Of a stretch of DNA of 64,000 nucleotides, positions 8,949-18,762 are shown one piece after another. A model generated the notes under the pieces. It searched no databases and was not told the DNA's origin. It saw only the letters and a list, made by a program, of their open reading frames with translations. The position numbers and the translations under genes were made by a program. Position 1 is the stretch's first letter; every line of letters begins with the position of its first letter. Source of the stretch: Pseudomonas putida (GTDB lineage Bacteria; Pseudomonadota; Gammaproteobacteria; Pseudomonadales; Pseudomonadaceae); contig NZ_CP026115.2 of assembly GCF_009883635.2 (NCBI RefSeq), forward strand, positions 434,001 to 498,000, read 5' to 3'.

Positions 8949-9046
8949 CCGGCCCTTCGCGGCTAAAGCCGCTCCTACAGGGATATCACCGCCCGTGGGG
9001 CCTGTGCTGTGCCTGTGGGAGCGGCTTTAGCCGCGAAGAGGCAGGT
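8949..9046. repeat. REP pair (GCGGCTAAAGCCGC type), inverted
   Basis: CTTCGCGGCTAAAGCCGCTC at 8956-8975 and its inverse GAGCGGCTTTAGCCGCGAAG at 9019-9038 form a large inverted repeat between the small hypothetical gene and ahpF. Confidence 0.75.
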
Positions 9047-9051
9047 ACGGC

Positions 9052-10614
9052 TTACGCCGGCGCCGAAGTGCGGATCAGGTGATCGAACGCCGCCAGCGAA
9101 GCCTTGGCGCCCTCGCCTACCGCGATGACGATCTGCTTGTATGGCACGGTGGTCACATCCCCTGCAGCAAACACACCCGGCACACTGGTCTGGCCCTTGG
9201 CGTCGACGATGATCTCGCCACGCGGCGAAAGCTCGACCGTGCCTTTGAGCCAATCGGTGTTCGGCAGCAGCCCGATTTGCACAAAGATGCCTTCCAGCGC
9301 CAGGTCATGCACCTCATCGGTGCTGCGGTCCTTGTAACGCAAGCCCGTCACTTTCTCGCCATTGCCAACCACCTCGGTGGTCAGCGCGCTGGTGATCACC
9401 TTGACGTTCGGCAGGCTGTGGAGCTTGCGCTGCAGCACCGCGTCGGCACGCAGCTGGCTGTCGAACTCGATCAGCGTTACCTGGGCAACGATACCGGCCA
9501 GGTCGATGGCCGCTTCCACGCCAGAGTTGCCGCCGCCAATCACCGCCACGCGCTTGCCCTTGAACAGCGGGCCGTCACAGTGCGGGCAGTAGGCCACGCC
9601 ACGGGCGCGGTACTCCTGCTCGCCCGGCACATTCATTTCACGCCAACGGGCACCGGTGGCGAGGATCACGGTCTTGGCCTTGAGCGAGGCGCCGCCCGCC
9701 AGGCGCACTTCGTGCAGGCCGCCGTCGGTGGCCGGGATCAACGCTTCACCGCGCTGCAGGTTCATGATGTCGACGTCGTACTGCTTGACGTGCTCTTCCA
9801 GCGCCGTGGCCAGCTTCGGCCCTTCGGTCTCTTGTACCGAGATGAAGTTCTCGATGGCCAGGGTGTCGAGCACCTGGCCGCCGAAACGCTCGGCAGCGAC
9901 ACCGGTGCGGATGCCTTTGCGTGCGGCATAGATGGCCGCTGCAGCGCCGGCAGGCCCACCGCCGACCACCAGCACGTCAAAGGCATCCTTGGCGTTGATC
10001 TTCTCGGCCTGGCGGCTACCTGCGTTGGTGTCGATCTTGCCGAGGATTTCTTCAAGGCCCATGCGGCCCTGGCCGAACACTTCGCCGTTCAGGTAGATGC
10101 TCGGCACCGCCATGATCTTGCGCGACTCGACTTCATCCTGGAACAGTGCACCGTCGATGGCCACGTGGCGCACATTGGGGTTGAGCACCGCCATCAGGTT
10201 CAGTGCCTGGACCACGTCCGGGCAGTTCTGGCACGACAGCGAGAAGTAGGTTTCGAAGGTGAACTCGCCTTCCAGTGCCTGGATCTGCTCGATCACTTCG
10301 GCGCTGGCCTTGGACGGATGGCCGCCGACTTGCAGCAGCGCCAGCACCAGGGAGGTGAATTCGTGGCCCATGGGGATGCCGGCAAAGCGCAAGCTTATGT
10401 CGGCACCCGGGCGGTTCAGCGAGAACGAAGGGCGACGGGCGTCACTGCCGTCCGCGCTGAAGGTAATGAGGTTCGACAGGCCGGCGATTTCCACCAGCAG
10501 GTCGTGCAATTCGCGGGACTTCGCGCCGTCGTCGAGGGAGGCAACGATCTCGATCGGCTGGGTGACCCGCTCCAGGTAGGTTTTCAGTTGCGATTTAAGC
10601 GTGGCGTCCAACAT
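9052..10614 (-). CDS. ahpF: Alkyl hydroperoxide reductase subunit F
   Basis: A 520-residue NADH-dependent flavoprotein disulfide reductase that reduces AhpC. The N-terminal double-thioredoxin module carries [11 protein letters not shown] (CxxC near residue 130). The FAD domain starts at [21 protein letters not shown], and the redox-active CPHC is in [10 protein letters not shown]; the NAD domain has [13 protein letters not shown]. Length equals E. coli AhpF. The ATG at 10614 has AAGGAAT upstream. It lies downstream of ahpC on the same strand with a hairpin terminator between, so a partial read-through or secondary promoter would set its level. Confidence 0.95.
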   Translation of the reverse strand: MLDATLKSQLKTYLERVTQPIEIVASLDDGAKSRELHDLLVEIAGLSNLITFSADGSDARRPSFSLNRPGADISLRFAGIPMGHEFTSLVLALLQVGGHPSKASAEVIEQIQALEGEFTFETYFSLSCQNCPDVVQALNLMAVLNPNVRHVAIDGALFQDEVESRKIMAVPSIYLNGEVFGQGRMGLEEILGKIDTNAGSRQAEKINAKDAFDVLVVGGGPAGAAAAIYAARKGIRTGVAAERFGGQVLDTLAIENFISVQETEGPKLATALEEHVKQYDVDIMNLQRGEALIPATDGGLHEVRLAGGASLKAKTVILATGARWREMNVPGEQEYRARGVAYCPHCDGPLFKGKRVAVIGGGNSGVEAAIDLAGIVAQVTLIEFDSQLRADAVLQRKLHSLPNVKVITSALTTEVVGNGEKVTGLRYKDRSTDEVHDLALEGIFVQIGLLPNTDWLKGTVELSPRGEIIVDAKGQTSVPGVFAAGDVTTVPYKQIVIAVGEGAKASLAAFDHLIRTSAPA

Positions 10615-10645
10615 ACGGGCGATTCCTTTTTCAAAACTCGGATAC

Positions 10646-10677
10646 AAAAACGCCCAGGCGAGTTCGCCCGGGCGCTT
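10646..10677 (-). terminator. Hairpin terminator between ahpC and ahpF
   Basis: GC-rich stem CGCCC(A)GGCGA / CGCCCGGGCG followed on the minus strand by TTTTTG. It should attenuate transcription from ahpC into ahpF. Confidence 0.7.
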
Positions 10678-10739
10678 TTACGGGGCGGTAGATACTTCAG
10701 CTTTGGCGGCTGCTTACCGCCCGCGACTTCTTCACAGTC

Positions 10740-11303
10740 TTAGATCTTGCCGACCAGATCCAGGGAAGGGGCGAGAGTAGCTTCGCCTTCTTTCCACTTG
10801 GCCGGGCAGACTTCGCCTGGGTGAGCGGCAACGTACTGGGCAGCCTTCACTTTGCGCAGCAGCTCGGCTGCGTCGCGGCCAACGCCACCGTCGTTCAGTT
10901 CGACGATCTTGATCTGGCCTTCCGGGTTGATCACGAAGGTACCGCGATCGGCCAGGCCGGCTTCTTCGATCAGTACGTCGAAGTTGCGCGAGATGACGTG
11001 AGTCGGGTCACCGATCAGCGGGTACTGGATCTTGCCGATGGTGTCCGAAGTGTCGTGCCAGGCTTTGTGAGTGAAGTGGGTGTCGGTCGACACGCCGTAG
11101 ATTTCCACGCCCAGCTTCTGGAACTCGGCGTAGTTGTCGGCGAGGTCACCCAGTTCGGTCGGGCAGACGAAGGTGAAGTCGGCCGGGTAGAAGAACACGA
11201 CGGACCACTTGCCTTTCAGGTCGGCTTCGCTGACCTGAACGAACTCGCCCTTGTGGTAGGCGGTGGCGTTGAACGGTTTGACCTGGCTGTTGATGATTGG
11301 CAT
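10740..11303 (-). CDS. ahpC: Alkyl hydroperoxide reductase subunit C (typical 2-Cys peroxiredoxin)
   Basis: A 187-residue peroxiredoxin. The peroxidatic Cys47 lies in [14 protein letters not shown] and the resolving Cys166 in [10 protein letters not shown], as in E. coli AhpC. It reduces organic hydroperoxides, hydrogen peroxide and peroxynitrite and is recycled by AhpF. GGAGCG precedes the ATG. An OxyR-type operator lies 70-110 bp upstream, matching the known oxidative control of ahpC. Confidence 0.97.
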   Translation of the reverse strand: MPIINSQVKPFNATAYHKGEFVQVSEADLKGKWSVVFFYPADFTFVCPTELGDLADNYAEFQKLGVEIYGVSTDTHFTHKAWHDTSDTIGKIQYPLIGDPTHVISRNFDVLIEEAGLADRGTFVINPEGQIKIVELNDGGVGRDAAELLRKVKAAQYVAAHPGEVCPAKWKEGEATLAPSLDLVGKI

Positions 11304-11375
11304 GAGAGACGCTCCTTCATGGGGTTGGAATCAGTTGATGGAAAGAATCCTAACCGCTGGTCCCGATAAAGGCTC

Positions 11376-11412
11376 ATTGGCAAAGCTCATGCTTGTGATT
11401 GGTTTTGGCTAT
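11376..11412 (-). promoter_or_regulatory. Putative OxyR operator upstream of ahpC
   Basis: Read on the minus strand, four tetrads ATAG, CAAT, ATGA and CAAT are each separated by exactly 7 bases, reproducing the ATAG-N7-CTAT-N7-ATAG-N7-CTAT arrangement contacted by an OxyR tetramer, with 4 mismatches among 16 tetrad positions. The position upstream of ahpC fits. Confidence 0.55.
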
Positions 11413-11472
11413 AACCAGGGATAATTAATAGAAGGGAATGGGCTGAGCAAAGGATTGCGGCGTTTTCAAGCC

Positions 11473-11500
11473 CCCCATCGCCGGCTTACCGGCGATGGGG
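11473..11500 (-). terminator. Stem-loop downstream of gor
   Basis: Perfect 12-bp stem CCCCATCGCCGG / CCGGCGATGGGG with a TTAC-type loop. It lacks a strong U-run, so it may be only an mRNA-end hairpin. Confidence 0.5.
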
Positions 11501-11509
11501 CCAGTGGCA

Positions 11510-12865
11510 TCAGCGCGTGACTGTGCGCATGGTGACGAACTCTTCAGCGGCAGTCGGGTGCACGCCGATGGTCTCGTCGAACTGTAGCTTGGTCGCACCG
11601 GCCTTGAGGGCGATACCCAAGCCCTGGATGATCTCGCCGGCATCCGGGCCGACCATGTGGCAGCCCAGCACCTTGTCGGTCTCGGCGTCCACCACCAGCT
11701 TCATCAGGGTCTTTTCCTGGATGTCAGTGAGGGTCAGCTTCATGGCGCGGAAGCGGCTCTCGAAGATTTGCACCTTGTGCCCGGCTTCCAGCGCCTGCTC
11801 CTCGGTAAGGCCGACGGTGCCGATCGGTGGCTGGCTGAACACCGCAGTCGGGATGTTCTGGTAATCCACCGGGCGGTACTGCTCAGGCTTGAACAGGCGC
11901 CGCGCCACGGCCATGCCTTCGGCCAGGGCCACCGGGGTGAGCTGAACGCGGCCGATCACGTCGCCAATGGCCAGGATCGACGGGGCGGTGGTCTGGTACT
12001 GCTCGTCGACGCGGATGAAGCCGCGGGCATCCAGCTCCACGCCGGTGTTTTCCAGGCCCAGGTTGTCGAGCATCGGGCGGCGGCCGGTGGCGTAGAACAC
12101 GCAATCGGCGACCAGCTCGCGGCCGTCCTTGAGGGTGGCTTTCAGGCTGCCGTCGTCGAGCTTGTCGATGCGCTGGATGTCGGCGTTGAACTGCAGGTTC
12201 AGGCCGCGTTTTTCCAGCTCTTCCTTGAGGTGGGTGCGCACTGAGCCGTCGAAGCCGCGCAGGAACAGGTCACCGCGATACAGCAAGGTGGTGTCGGCGC
12301 CCAGGCCCTGGAAGATGCCGGCGAACTCGACGGCGATGTAGCCACCGCCGACCACCAGCACGCGGCGCGGCAGCTCCTTGAGGTAGAACGCCTCGTTGGA
12401 GGTGATGGCCAGTTCCTTGCCCGGAATATCCGGCACCTGTGGCCAGCCGCCGGTGGCAATCAGGATATGCTCGGCGCTGTAGCGCTGGCCGTCCACTTCC
12501 ACTTCGTTGGCGCCGGTGATGCGGGCATGGCCTTGCAGCAAAGTCACGCCGCTGTTCACCAGCAGGTTGCGGTAGATGCCGTTGAGGCGCTCGATCTCGC
12601 GGTTCTTGTTGGCGATCAGCGTACCCCAGTCGAAGTGGCCCTCTTCGAGGGTCCAGCCGAAGCCGGCGGCCTGTTCCAGCTCATCGGCGACGTGGGCGCC
12701 GTACACCAGCAGTTTTTTCGGCACGCAGCCGACGTTGACGCAGGTGCCACCCAGGTAGCGGCTCTCGGCCACTGCCACTTTTGCACCGAAGCTCGCAGCG
12801 AAGCGCGCCGCGCGCACACCGCCGGAACCGGCGCCAATCACGAACAGATCAAAATCGTAGGCCAT
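11510..12865 (-). CDS. gor: Glutathione-disulfide reductase
   Basis: A 451-residue NADPH-dependent flavoprotein. FAD fold at [18 protein letters not shown], redox disulfide [13 protein letters not shown] (Cys42/Cys47), NADPH fold at [15 protein letters not shown], and the C-terminal GVHPTAAEE motif with the catalytic His. It keeps glutathione reduced in the cytosol. The ATG at 12865 fits the family N-terminus. It neighbours ahpCF, giving a redox-defence block, although transcription appears separate from ahpC. Confidence 0.95.
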   Translation of the reverse strand: MAYDFDLFVIGAGSGGVRAARFAASFGAKVAVAESRYLGGTCVNVGCVPKKLLVYGAHVADELEQAAGFGWTLEEGHFDWGTLIANKNREIERLNGIYRNLLVNSGVTLLQGHARITGANEVEVDGQRYSAEHILIATGGWPQVPDIPGKELAITSNEAFYLKELPRRVLVVGGGYIAVEFAGIFQGLGADTTLLYRGDLFLRGFDGSVRTHLKEELEKRGLNLQFNADIQRIDKLDDGSLKATLKDGRELVADCVFYATGRRPMLDNLGLENTGVELDARGFIRVDEQYQTTAPSILAIGDVIGRVQLTPVALAEGMAVARRLFKPEQYRPVDYQNIPTAVFSQPPIGTVGLTEEQALEAGHKVQIFESRFRAMKLTLTDIQEKTLMKLVVDAETDKVLGCHMVGPDAGEIIQGLGIALKAGATKLQFDETIGVHPTAAEEFVTMRTVTR

Positions 12866-12918
12866 GTATTCACTCTCCTAGGCAGGCGCCCAGCATAACG
12901 CCGTTGGCCGCCGCAAAC

Positions 12919-12943
12919 AAAAAAGCCACCCCGAAGGGTGGCT
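12919..12943 (-). terminator. Terminator of galU
   Basis: AGCCACCC / GGGTGGCT stem with a 4-base loop, followed by TTTTTTG on the minus strand. Confidence 0.85.
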
Positions 12944-12964
12944 CCTTGAACCTGCATTGGCGTA

Positions 12965-13804
12965 TCAGTACGCCTTGCCGGCCTTGTAGAAGTTCTCGAA
13001 GCAGAAGTTGGTCGCCTCGATGTAGCCTTCGGCGCCACCGCAGTCGAAACGCTTGCCCTTGAACTTGTAGGCGATCACGTTGCCTTCGGCAGCCTGTTTC
13101 ATCAGTGCGTCGGTGATCTGGATCTCGCCACCCTTGCCCGGCTCGGTCTGTTCGATTTTCTCGAAGATGTCCGGGGTCAGGATGTAGCGACCGATGATCG
13201 CCAGGTTGGACGGTGCGTCCTCCGGCTTCGGCTTCTCGACCATGGAGTCGACGCGGAAGATGCCGTCCTTGATCTCTTCGCCGGCGATCACGCCGTACTT
13301 GTTGGTTTCCTGTGGGTCGACTTCCTGGATGGCGACGATCGAGCAGCGGTACTTCTTGTACAGCGCGACCATTTGCGCGAGCACGCCGTCACCTTCGAGG
13401 TTGACGCACAGGTCATCCGCCAGTACCACGGCGAACGGTTCGTCACCGATCAGCGGGCGGCCGGTCAGGATGGCGTGGCCCAGACCTTTCATTTCGGTCT
13501 GGCGGGTGTAGGAGAACGAGCACTCGTCGAGCAGGCGACGGATACCGACCAGGTACTTTTCCTTGTCGGTGCCCTTGATCTGGTTTTCCAGCTCGTAGCT
13601 GATGTCGAAGTGGTCTTCCAGGGCGCGCTTGCCGCGGCCGGTGACGATGGAAATCTCGTTCAGACCAGCATCCAATGCTTCTTCAACGCCATACTGGATC
13701 AGTGGCTTGTTGACCACCGGCAGCATTTCCTTGGGCATGGCTTTGGTAGCAGGCAGGAAGCGAGTGCCGTAGCCGGCTGCCGGGAACAAGCATTTCTTGA
13801 TCAT
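12965..13804 (-). CDS. galU: UTP--glucose-1-phosphate uridylyltransferase
   Basis: A 279-residue enzyme making UDP-glucose from UTP and glucose-1-phosphate, for LPS core, exopolysaccharide and trehalose/glucan synthesis. The nucleotide-binding start KKCLFPAAGYGTRFLPATKAMPK is intact, as is FAVVLADDL with the metal-binding Asp, and VEKPKPEDAPSNLAIIGRY. The third codon of the open frame (ATG at 13804) is preferred because AAGGA lies 5 bases before it. It ends in a strong terminator. Confidence 0.95.
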   Translation of the reverse strand: MIKKCLFPAAGYGTRFLPATKAMPKEMLPVVNKPLIQYGVEEALDAGLNEISIVTGRGKRALEDHFDISYELENQIKGTDKEKYLVGIRRLLDECSFSYTRQTEMKGLGHAILTGRPLIGDEPFAVVLADDLCVNLEGDGVLAQMVALYKKYRCSIVAIQEVDPQETNKYGVIAGEEIKDGIFRVDSMVEKPKPEDAPSNLAIIGRYILTPDIFEKIEQTEPGKGGEIQITDALMKQAAEGNVIAYKFKGKRFDCGGAEGYIEATNFCFENFYKAGKAY

Positions 13805-13958
13805 AAACATCCTTAAACATAGGCGAGGCCTGTGGAATTCGGCGCAGTCTAATCAGGCGGCATGCAGCTTACAATGCCCTGCCTGTGACGACCGCTGCCA
13901 TCATAGAGATAACCTAGTGTAGATAGTTCCAAAAAGTTCGTGAAAATGACGTCATCAG

Positions 13959-13997
13959 GCCCTTGCGCGGCCCTTATGGAAAACACCGCGCAAGGGC
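13959..13997 (-). terminator. Stem-loop after cytochrome c gene
   Basis: Perfect 12-bp inverted repeat GCCCTTGCGCGG / CCGCGCAAGGGC with a 15-base loop, 27 bp past the stop of the downstream cytochrome. There is no U-run, so it may act as an mRNA-stabilising hairpin or a weak terminator. Confidence 0.5.
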
Positions 13998-14023
13998 TGG
14001 CATGGCGCTGGCGCAACGCCCGC

Positions 14024-14944
14024 TCAGCTACCTGTGCCCTGCCCGATCAGCACTCCGTCGACCTGCTGGCCATACAAGTTGACGCCGTCGTTGGCATGGA
14101 ACTTCAGCCGTGTCTTTTCGATGGACCCCTCGACCAGGCGCGGGTCCTGGGGGCGCTCGTGGCGGTTGACCCAGGCGGCCACGTCCCAGGCCTGCTGATC
14201 GCTCAGGCTGCCCGGTTTGCCCAGGGGCATGTTGTACTTGATGAACGATGCCGCAGTATTGATCCGGTGCATGCCAGCGCCCCAGTTGTAGGAGTCCTTG
14301 CCCCAGAGTGGCGGCATCACATATTCACCGGCCACCTTCTGCCCCTCGCCGTTGTCTCCATGGCAAATGGCGCATTGTTCGCGGTAGACCTGCTGGCCAC
14401 GCTTGAAGTCGTAGCCCCCCTTTGGCTGCGCCACCTCGGGGTAACCGCGACCGGCAATTTCCACGCCGGTGGGCGCCTTGATCGAAAGCCAGTAGGCATA
14501 TACGGCGAGCGCCGTCATCTGCGGGCTGTCGGCGGCCGGTGGCTTGCCGTTCATGCTGAACTGGAAGCAGCCCTGGATACGCTCGGCAAAGGTGTTCACC
14601 TTGTCGTTCTTCTTGCGGTAGGCCGGGTACATCGGATAAGCACCCCACAGCGGCGCGGAATGCGCCAGGCGGCCCTGGTCGAGGTGGCAGTTGCTGCAGT
14701 TCATGCCATTGCCGACCGCCTCGGGCATCAACCGGCGGGTATCGACAAACAATGCGTGGCCCTCGCGGACCATCTTGCCAAAGGCATTGTCCGGCAACTC
14801 GCTTTCGGCGGGTGGTGCGAATTGTGGCGCGGCCTGGGCACCGGGGACCTTCAGTTGCGACTGGTCTTCCATGGCGATGGGTGCCTGATTGGCAAAGGCA
14901 GTGCCCGTGGCCAGCAGCAGTAACGTTGGCAGCAAGGTTTTCAT
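14024..14944 (-). CDS. Di-haem c-type cytochrome
   Basis: A 306-residue periplasmic protein with a signal peptide (MKTLLPTLLLLATGTAFA). Two CXXCH haem sites are present, CSNCH near residue 85 and CAICH near residue 193, with distal Met candidates in GMHRINTAASFIKYNMPLG. It resembles thiosulfate dehydrogenase/TsdA-type and other di-haem electron-transfer subunits. Its start overlaps the stop of the upstream cytochrome by 4 bases (ATGA), so the two are translationally coupled and probably form one electron-transfer unit. The redox substrate is not shown; TsdA/TsdB is one possibility. Confidence 0.8.
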   Translation of the reverse strand: MKTLLPTLLLLATGTAFANQAPIAMEDQSQLKVPGAQAAPQFAPPAESELPDNAFGKMVREGHALFVDTRRLMPEAVGNGMNCSNCHLDQGRLAHSAPLWGAYPMYPAYRKKNDKVNTFAERIQGCFQFSMNGKPPAADSPQMTALAVYAYWLSIKAPTGVEIAGRGYPEVAQPKGGYDFKRGQQVYREQCAICHGDNGEGQKVAGEYVMPPLWGKDSYNWGAGMHRINTAASFIKYNMPLGKPGSLSDQQAWDVAAWVNRHERPQDPRLVEGSIEKTRLKFHANDGVNLYGQQVDGVLIGQGTGS

Positions 14945-15591
14945 GGCTTGACCTCCGGGCTGGCGGAGTGGGCGAAGTACTCGGCAATCGCCTTGACTTC
15001 GGCGTCGGTCATGGCCTTGGCCACGCCTGCCATCAGCTGGTTGGGGTCATTGCTGCGGCTACCGTCGCGCCAGCCGTTGAGCTGTGCCATCAGGTAGGCG
15101 GCGGGCTGCCCGGCCAGCGGCGGGAAGTGCTCGCCGACACCGCTGCCACCAGGGCCATGGCACTGCGCGCATCCGGGGATCTGCCGGCCCCAGTCGCCGT
15201 AGAGGGCCAGGCGCTCGGTGGGGTTGCTTGCGATCTGTTGGCGACGCAGGTCTGGAGCAGGATCAACCGGCAGACCAGCCAGGTAATGGCTGACGGCCTC
15301 TATCTCATCTTCGCTCAGCGCTTTGGCCAACGGCTCCATGACCGGCTGCTGGCGGCTGCCAGTGCGCCAGTCATGCAGCTGCTTGCTCAGGTAACCGGCC
15401 GGTAGGCCAGCCAGGCGGGGGAACCCTGCGGCGGCAATGCCCTTGCCGTCCGGGCCATGGCAGCCCAGGCAGGCCATGGCGGCGGGGTTGGTCCCGCCCT
15501 GGGTGAAGACTTTCTGGCCATCGGCGGCATGCGCCGCAGGCCAGGCCAGGATCAGCAAGCTGCCGATCACGACGCGACTCAACGGTGTCAT
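14941..15591 (-). CDS. Cytochrome c4-like di-haem protein
   Basis: A 216-residue secreted protein made of two homologous class I cytochrome c domains. The haem motifs are CLGCH (~residue 42) and CAQCH (~residue 141), each followed by a PPLAG or PRLAG segment typical of cytochrome c4. It probably passes electrons to the partner di-haem protein or to a terminal oxidase. The ATG at 15591 was chosen because GGAGA sits 7 bases upstream; a GTG one codon earlier is also possible. It is the first gene of a two-gene operon. Confidence 0.8.
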   Translation of the reverse strand: MTPLSRVVIGSLLILAWPAAHAADGQKVFTQGGTNPAAMACLGCHGPDGKGIAAAGFPRLAGLPAGYLSKQLHDWRTGSRQQPVMEPLAKALSEDEIEAVSHYLAGLPVDPAPDLRRQQIASNPTERLALYGDWGRQIPGCAQCHGPGGSGVGEHFPPLAGQPAAYLMAQLNGWRDGSRSNDPNQLMAGVAKAMTDAEVKAIAEYFAHSASPEVKP

Positions 15592-15736
15592 CACGAATCT
15601 CCATTTCTTTTGTTATAAGCTTAAGCCTAAAAAACATAAGCAAATGGATACTAGCCCTGTCAGGGAATTCGCAACAACGCTCGAACCGACTACTGGCTGG
15701 CAATTGGCCTTCTAAGCGCCGATCCGTTGAGCCAGG

Positions 15737-16096
15737 TCAACTGCCAGAGATGCACTCGGTCGTTGCCTCGCGCACATCACCCGGGCGCAGCGGGAAGTTG
15801 TTCATCCGCTCATGCAGCTTGATGCTGCTGCCGCTGCCGCGTTTGTGGATATCGAGCAACGCCGCCGGCCCGGCACCTGCCGTGAGTTTTTGCGGCACAA
15901 TCAGACGCAATCCTTCATCGCGTTGTTCTTCCACCAAAGGGTCACGGCTCTTGGCCAGCTGCGCCTTGACGCAATCGGCGTATTCACGCGGCGTCTTGCC
16001 AGACATGACATCCATGGTTTCATGGGATTGCTCAAGTTCCGAAACACTGACACAACCTCCCAGCGCCAGGAACAACGCCGCCACCATCCACTTCAT
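15737..16096 (-). CDS. Hypothetical lipoprotein
   Basis: A 119-residue protein. The ATG at 16096 gives a short signal MKWMVAALFLALGGC ending in a lipobox. The mature part has two Cys residues (YADCVKAQL and TTECISGS) that could form a disulfide, and no recognised domain. It stands alone between the cytochromes and the DUF1883 gene. Confidence 0.6.
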   Translation of the reverse strand: MKWMVAALFLALGGCVSVSELEQSHETMDVMSGKTPREYADCVKAQLAKSRDPLVEEQRDEGLRLIVPQKLTAGAGPAALLDIHKRGSGSSIKLHERMNNFPLRPGDVREATTECISGS

Positions 16097-16255
16097 TTCC
16101 CGCACCTCGACTGACAAGAGAGCGTAGGACAACAGTCAGGCGGTTTTGCTCCCCGCTTTGGCCGTTTTATCTGCCATGTGCCATCAGGCGCGGCAGTGCA
16201 AGCCGACATCGTGGTATCGTTCGCCTTTGCAGAACCAAACATTGCGGGGCACCCC

Positions 16256-16558
16256 ATGAAATTCGTACACCAGCGCGAGCACCTCAACGAGGACGACATC
16301 GTCGTCATCGAGTGCTCCCAGCGCTGCAACATCCGCCTGATGAACGACGCCAACTTCCGCAGCTTCAAGAATGGCGGCCGGCACACCTACCATGGTGGCC
16401 ACTTCGAGCGCTTCCCGGCCAAGATCACTGTGCCGAGCACCGGTTTCTGGAACATCACCATCGATACCGTGACCACCCGCCCGATCTCGGTAACGCGCAA
16501 ACCGACCCTGACCCACAAGATCAAGATCATCCGCCGCTCGTCGTCGAAACTCGGATAA
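16256..16558 (+). CDS. DUF1883 family protein
   Basis: A 100-residue protein, MKFVHQREHLNEDDIVVIEC at the start and FWNITIDTVTTRPISVTRKP near the end, matching the DUF1883 family. All-beta character is suggested by the alternating pattern. Function is unknown; some members are fused to TIR domains. It is followed 8 bases later by a small ORF and then a nitronate monooxygenase, all on the plus strand, so the three may form an operon. Confidence 0.75.
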   Translation: MKFVHQREHLNEDDIVVIECSQRCNIRLMNDANFRSFKNGGRHTYHGGHFERFPAKITVPSTGFWNITIDTVTTRPISVTRKPTLTHKIKIIRRSSSKLG

Positions 16559-16566
16559 GGCCTGCC

Positions 16567-16737
16567 ATGACCCAGAACATCAAGTACGTCATCAAGTACA
16601 AGCTCGACGGCCAGCGCCGCTGGGACTTCGCCGTGATGGCCGACGCCTCGCACGAACAGGCCATGGAAGCCCTGCGCAAGATCCACGGCGAAGACGCCGA
16701 GAAGATCAGCGACATCCAGGTGAGCAAAGCACTGTAA
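16567..16737 (+). CDS. Small conserved hypothetical protein
   Basis: A 56-residue protein, 8 bases after the DUF1883 stop. It is charged, with a beta-strand start (IKYVIKYKLDGQRRWDFAVM) and a helix (SHEQAMEALRKIHGEDAEKI), and has no membrane segment. Tight spacing with both neighbours supports translation. No family is recognised. Confidence 0.65.
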   Translation: MTQNIKYVIKYKLDGQRRWDFAVMADASHEQAMEALRKIHGEDAEKISDIQVSKAL

Positions 16738-16761
16738 GGCAACACCGACCAGGAGAAGCGC

Positions 16762-17838
16762 ATGAGCAACTGGCCCGACCGTCGTATCCTCGATCTGCTG
16801 GGCATCGAGTTGCCCATTCTCCAGGCGCCAATGGCCGGTGCCAGCGGTGCGGCCATGGCCATTGCCGTGGCCAGGGCGGGTGGCCTGGGTGCCCTGCCCT
16901 GCGCCATGCTCACCGGCGACCAGGTGCGTGGCGAGATCGAAGCCTTCCGCGCCGCCTGCCCTGGCCAGCCGCTGAACCTGAACTTCTTCTGCCACCAGCC
17001 GCCAGCGCCCGACCCCGAGCGTGGCGCCCGCTGGAAGCAGGCACTGAAAGGGTACTACGCCGAAGTCGGCGCCGACTTCGATGCGCCTACGCCTGTTTCC
17101 AACCGCGCCCCCTTCGATGAGCAGAGCTGCCTGCTGGTCGAGCAGTTGCGCCCGGAGGTGGTGAGTTTCCACTTCGGCTTGCCGCAAACTGCACTGCTGC
17201 AGCGGGTCAAGGCCACGGGCGCCAAGGTGCTGTCCAGTGCCACCACGGTGGAAGAAGCGCAGTGGCTCGAAGCCAATGGCTGCGATGCGATCATCGCCAT
17301 GGGCTATGAAGCCGGCGGCCATCGCGGCATGTTCCTCAGCGACGACATCACCAGCCAGATCGGCACCTTCGCCCTGGTGCCGCAAATTGCCGATGCCGTG
17401 CGCCTGCCAGTGATCGCCGCTGGCGGCATCGGCGACCACCGTGGCGTGGTGGCCGCCTTGGCCCTCGGTGCCAGCGCAGTGCAGATCGGCACGGCCTACC
17501 TGTTCTGCCCGGAGGCCAAGGTCTCCCCTGCCCACCGTCGCGCTCTGGACACCGCACCGGCCAGCGACACCGCGTTGACCAACCTGTTCACCGGGCGCCC
17601 GGCGCGTGGCATCAACAACCGCATCATGCGCGAGCTGGGGCCGATGAGCGATTTGGCGCCGCGCTTCCCGCTGGCGGGTGGCGCACTAATGCCGCTGCGA
17701 GCGATTACCGATGCGCAGGGCAACAGTGATTTCAGCAACCTGTGGTCGGGGCAGGCGCTGCGCCTGGGCCGGCATATGCCAGCTGAGCAGCTGACCCGGG
17801 AGATGGCCTCCAAGGCATTGGCGCAGATTGCTCGATAA
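16762..17838 (+). CDS. Nitronate monooxygenase
   Basis: A 358-residue FMN TIM-barrel enzyme of the 2-nitropropane dioxygenase family, which oxidises propionate 3-nitronate and similar nitronates. The family marks are LPILQAPMAGASG at the N-terminus, MGYEAGGHRGMF with the catalytic His in the middle, and LPVIAAGGIGDHRGVVAALALGA for phosphate binding. AGGAGAAG precedes the ATG. It is the last gene of a possible operon with DUF1883 and ends at a long palindrome. Confidence 0.9.
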   Translation: MSNWPDRRILDLLGIELPILQAPMAGASGAAMAIAVARAGGLGALPCAMLTGDQVRGEIEAFRAACPGQPLNLNFFCHQPPAPDPERGARWKQALKGYYAEVGADFDAPTPVSNRAPFDEQSCLLVEQLRPEVVSFHFGLPQTALLQRVKATGAKVLSSATTVEEAQWLEANGCDAIIAMGYEAGGHRGMFLSDDITSQIGTFALVPQIADAVRLPVIAAGGIGDHRGVVAALALGASAVQIGTAYLFCPEAKVSPAHRRALDTAPASDTALTNLFTGRPARGINNRIMRELGPMSDLAPRFPLAGGALMPLRAITDAQGNSDFSNLWSGQALRLGRHMPAEQLTREMASKALAQIAR

Positions 17839-17848
17839 GGCTTTAAAA

Positions 17849-17894
17849 CTGTGTCTGTCTCTTCGCGGGCTTGCCCGCGAAGAGACAGACACAG
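17849..17894. repeat. 46-bp perfect palindrome with REP core
   Basis: Two 22-base arms, CTGTGTCTGTCTCTTCGCGG plus GC and its exact reverse complement, are separated by just TT. The centre is the REP core GCGGGCTTGCCCGC, but the arms continue perfectly beyond the normal REP. It may act as a bidirectional terminator or cruciform. Confidence 0.85.
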
Positions 17895-17952
17895 GCAAAC
17901 CATAACCCCCAAGCTATAACCCGTCCTCCAGCCCCTTCCAGACAAATGGTCT

Positions 17953-17980
17953 ATCGCTATATAGTCAGCACCATAACGAT
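17953..17980 (+). promoter_or_regulatory. ModE-type operator upstream of modA
   Basis: ATCGCTATATA at 17953-17963 matches the left half of the known ModE operator and ATAACGAT at 17973-17980 the right half. In ModE systems molybdate-bound ModE represses modABC. The box is 24 bp before the modA start. Confidence 0.7.
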
Positions 17981-17982
17981 AA

Positions 17983-18761
<779 letters not shown>

Positions 18762-18762
<1 letters not shown>

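Noticed and set aside
9079..10743. A 554-codon frame antisense to ahpF
   Set aside because: It has no domain features; ahpF is unmistakable.
13946..13955. Palindrome ATGACGTCAT upstream of galU
   Set aside because: A single 10-bp palindrome between two genes has no known bacterial factor and may be chance.
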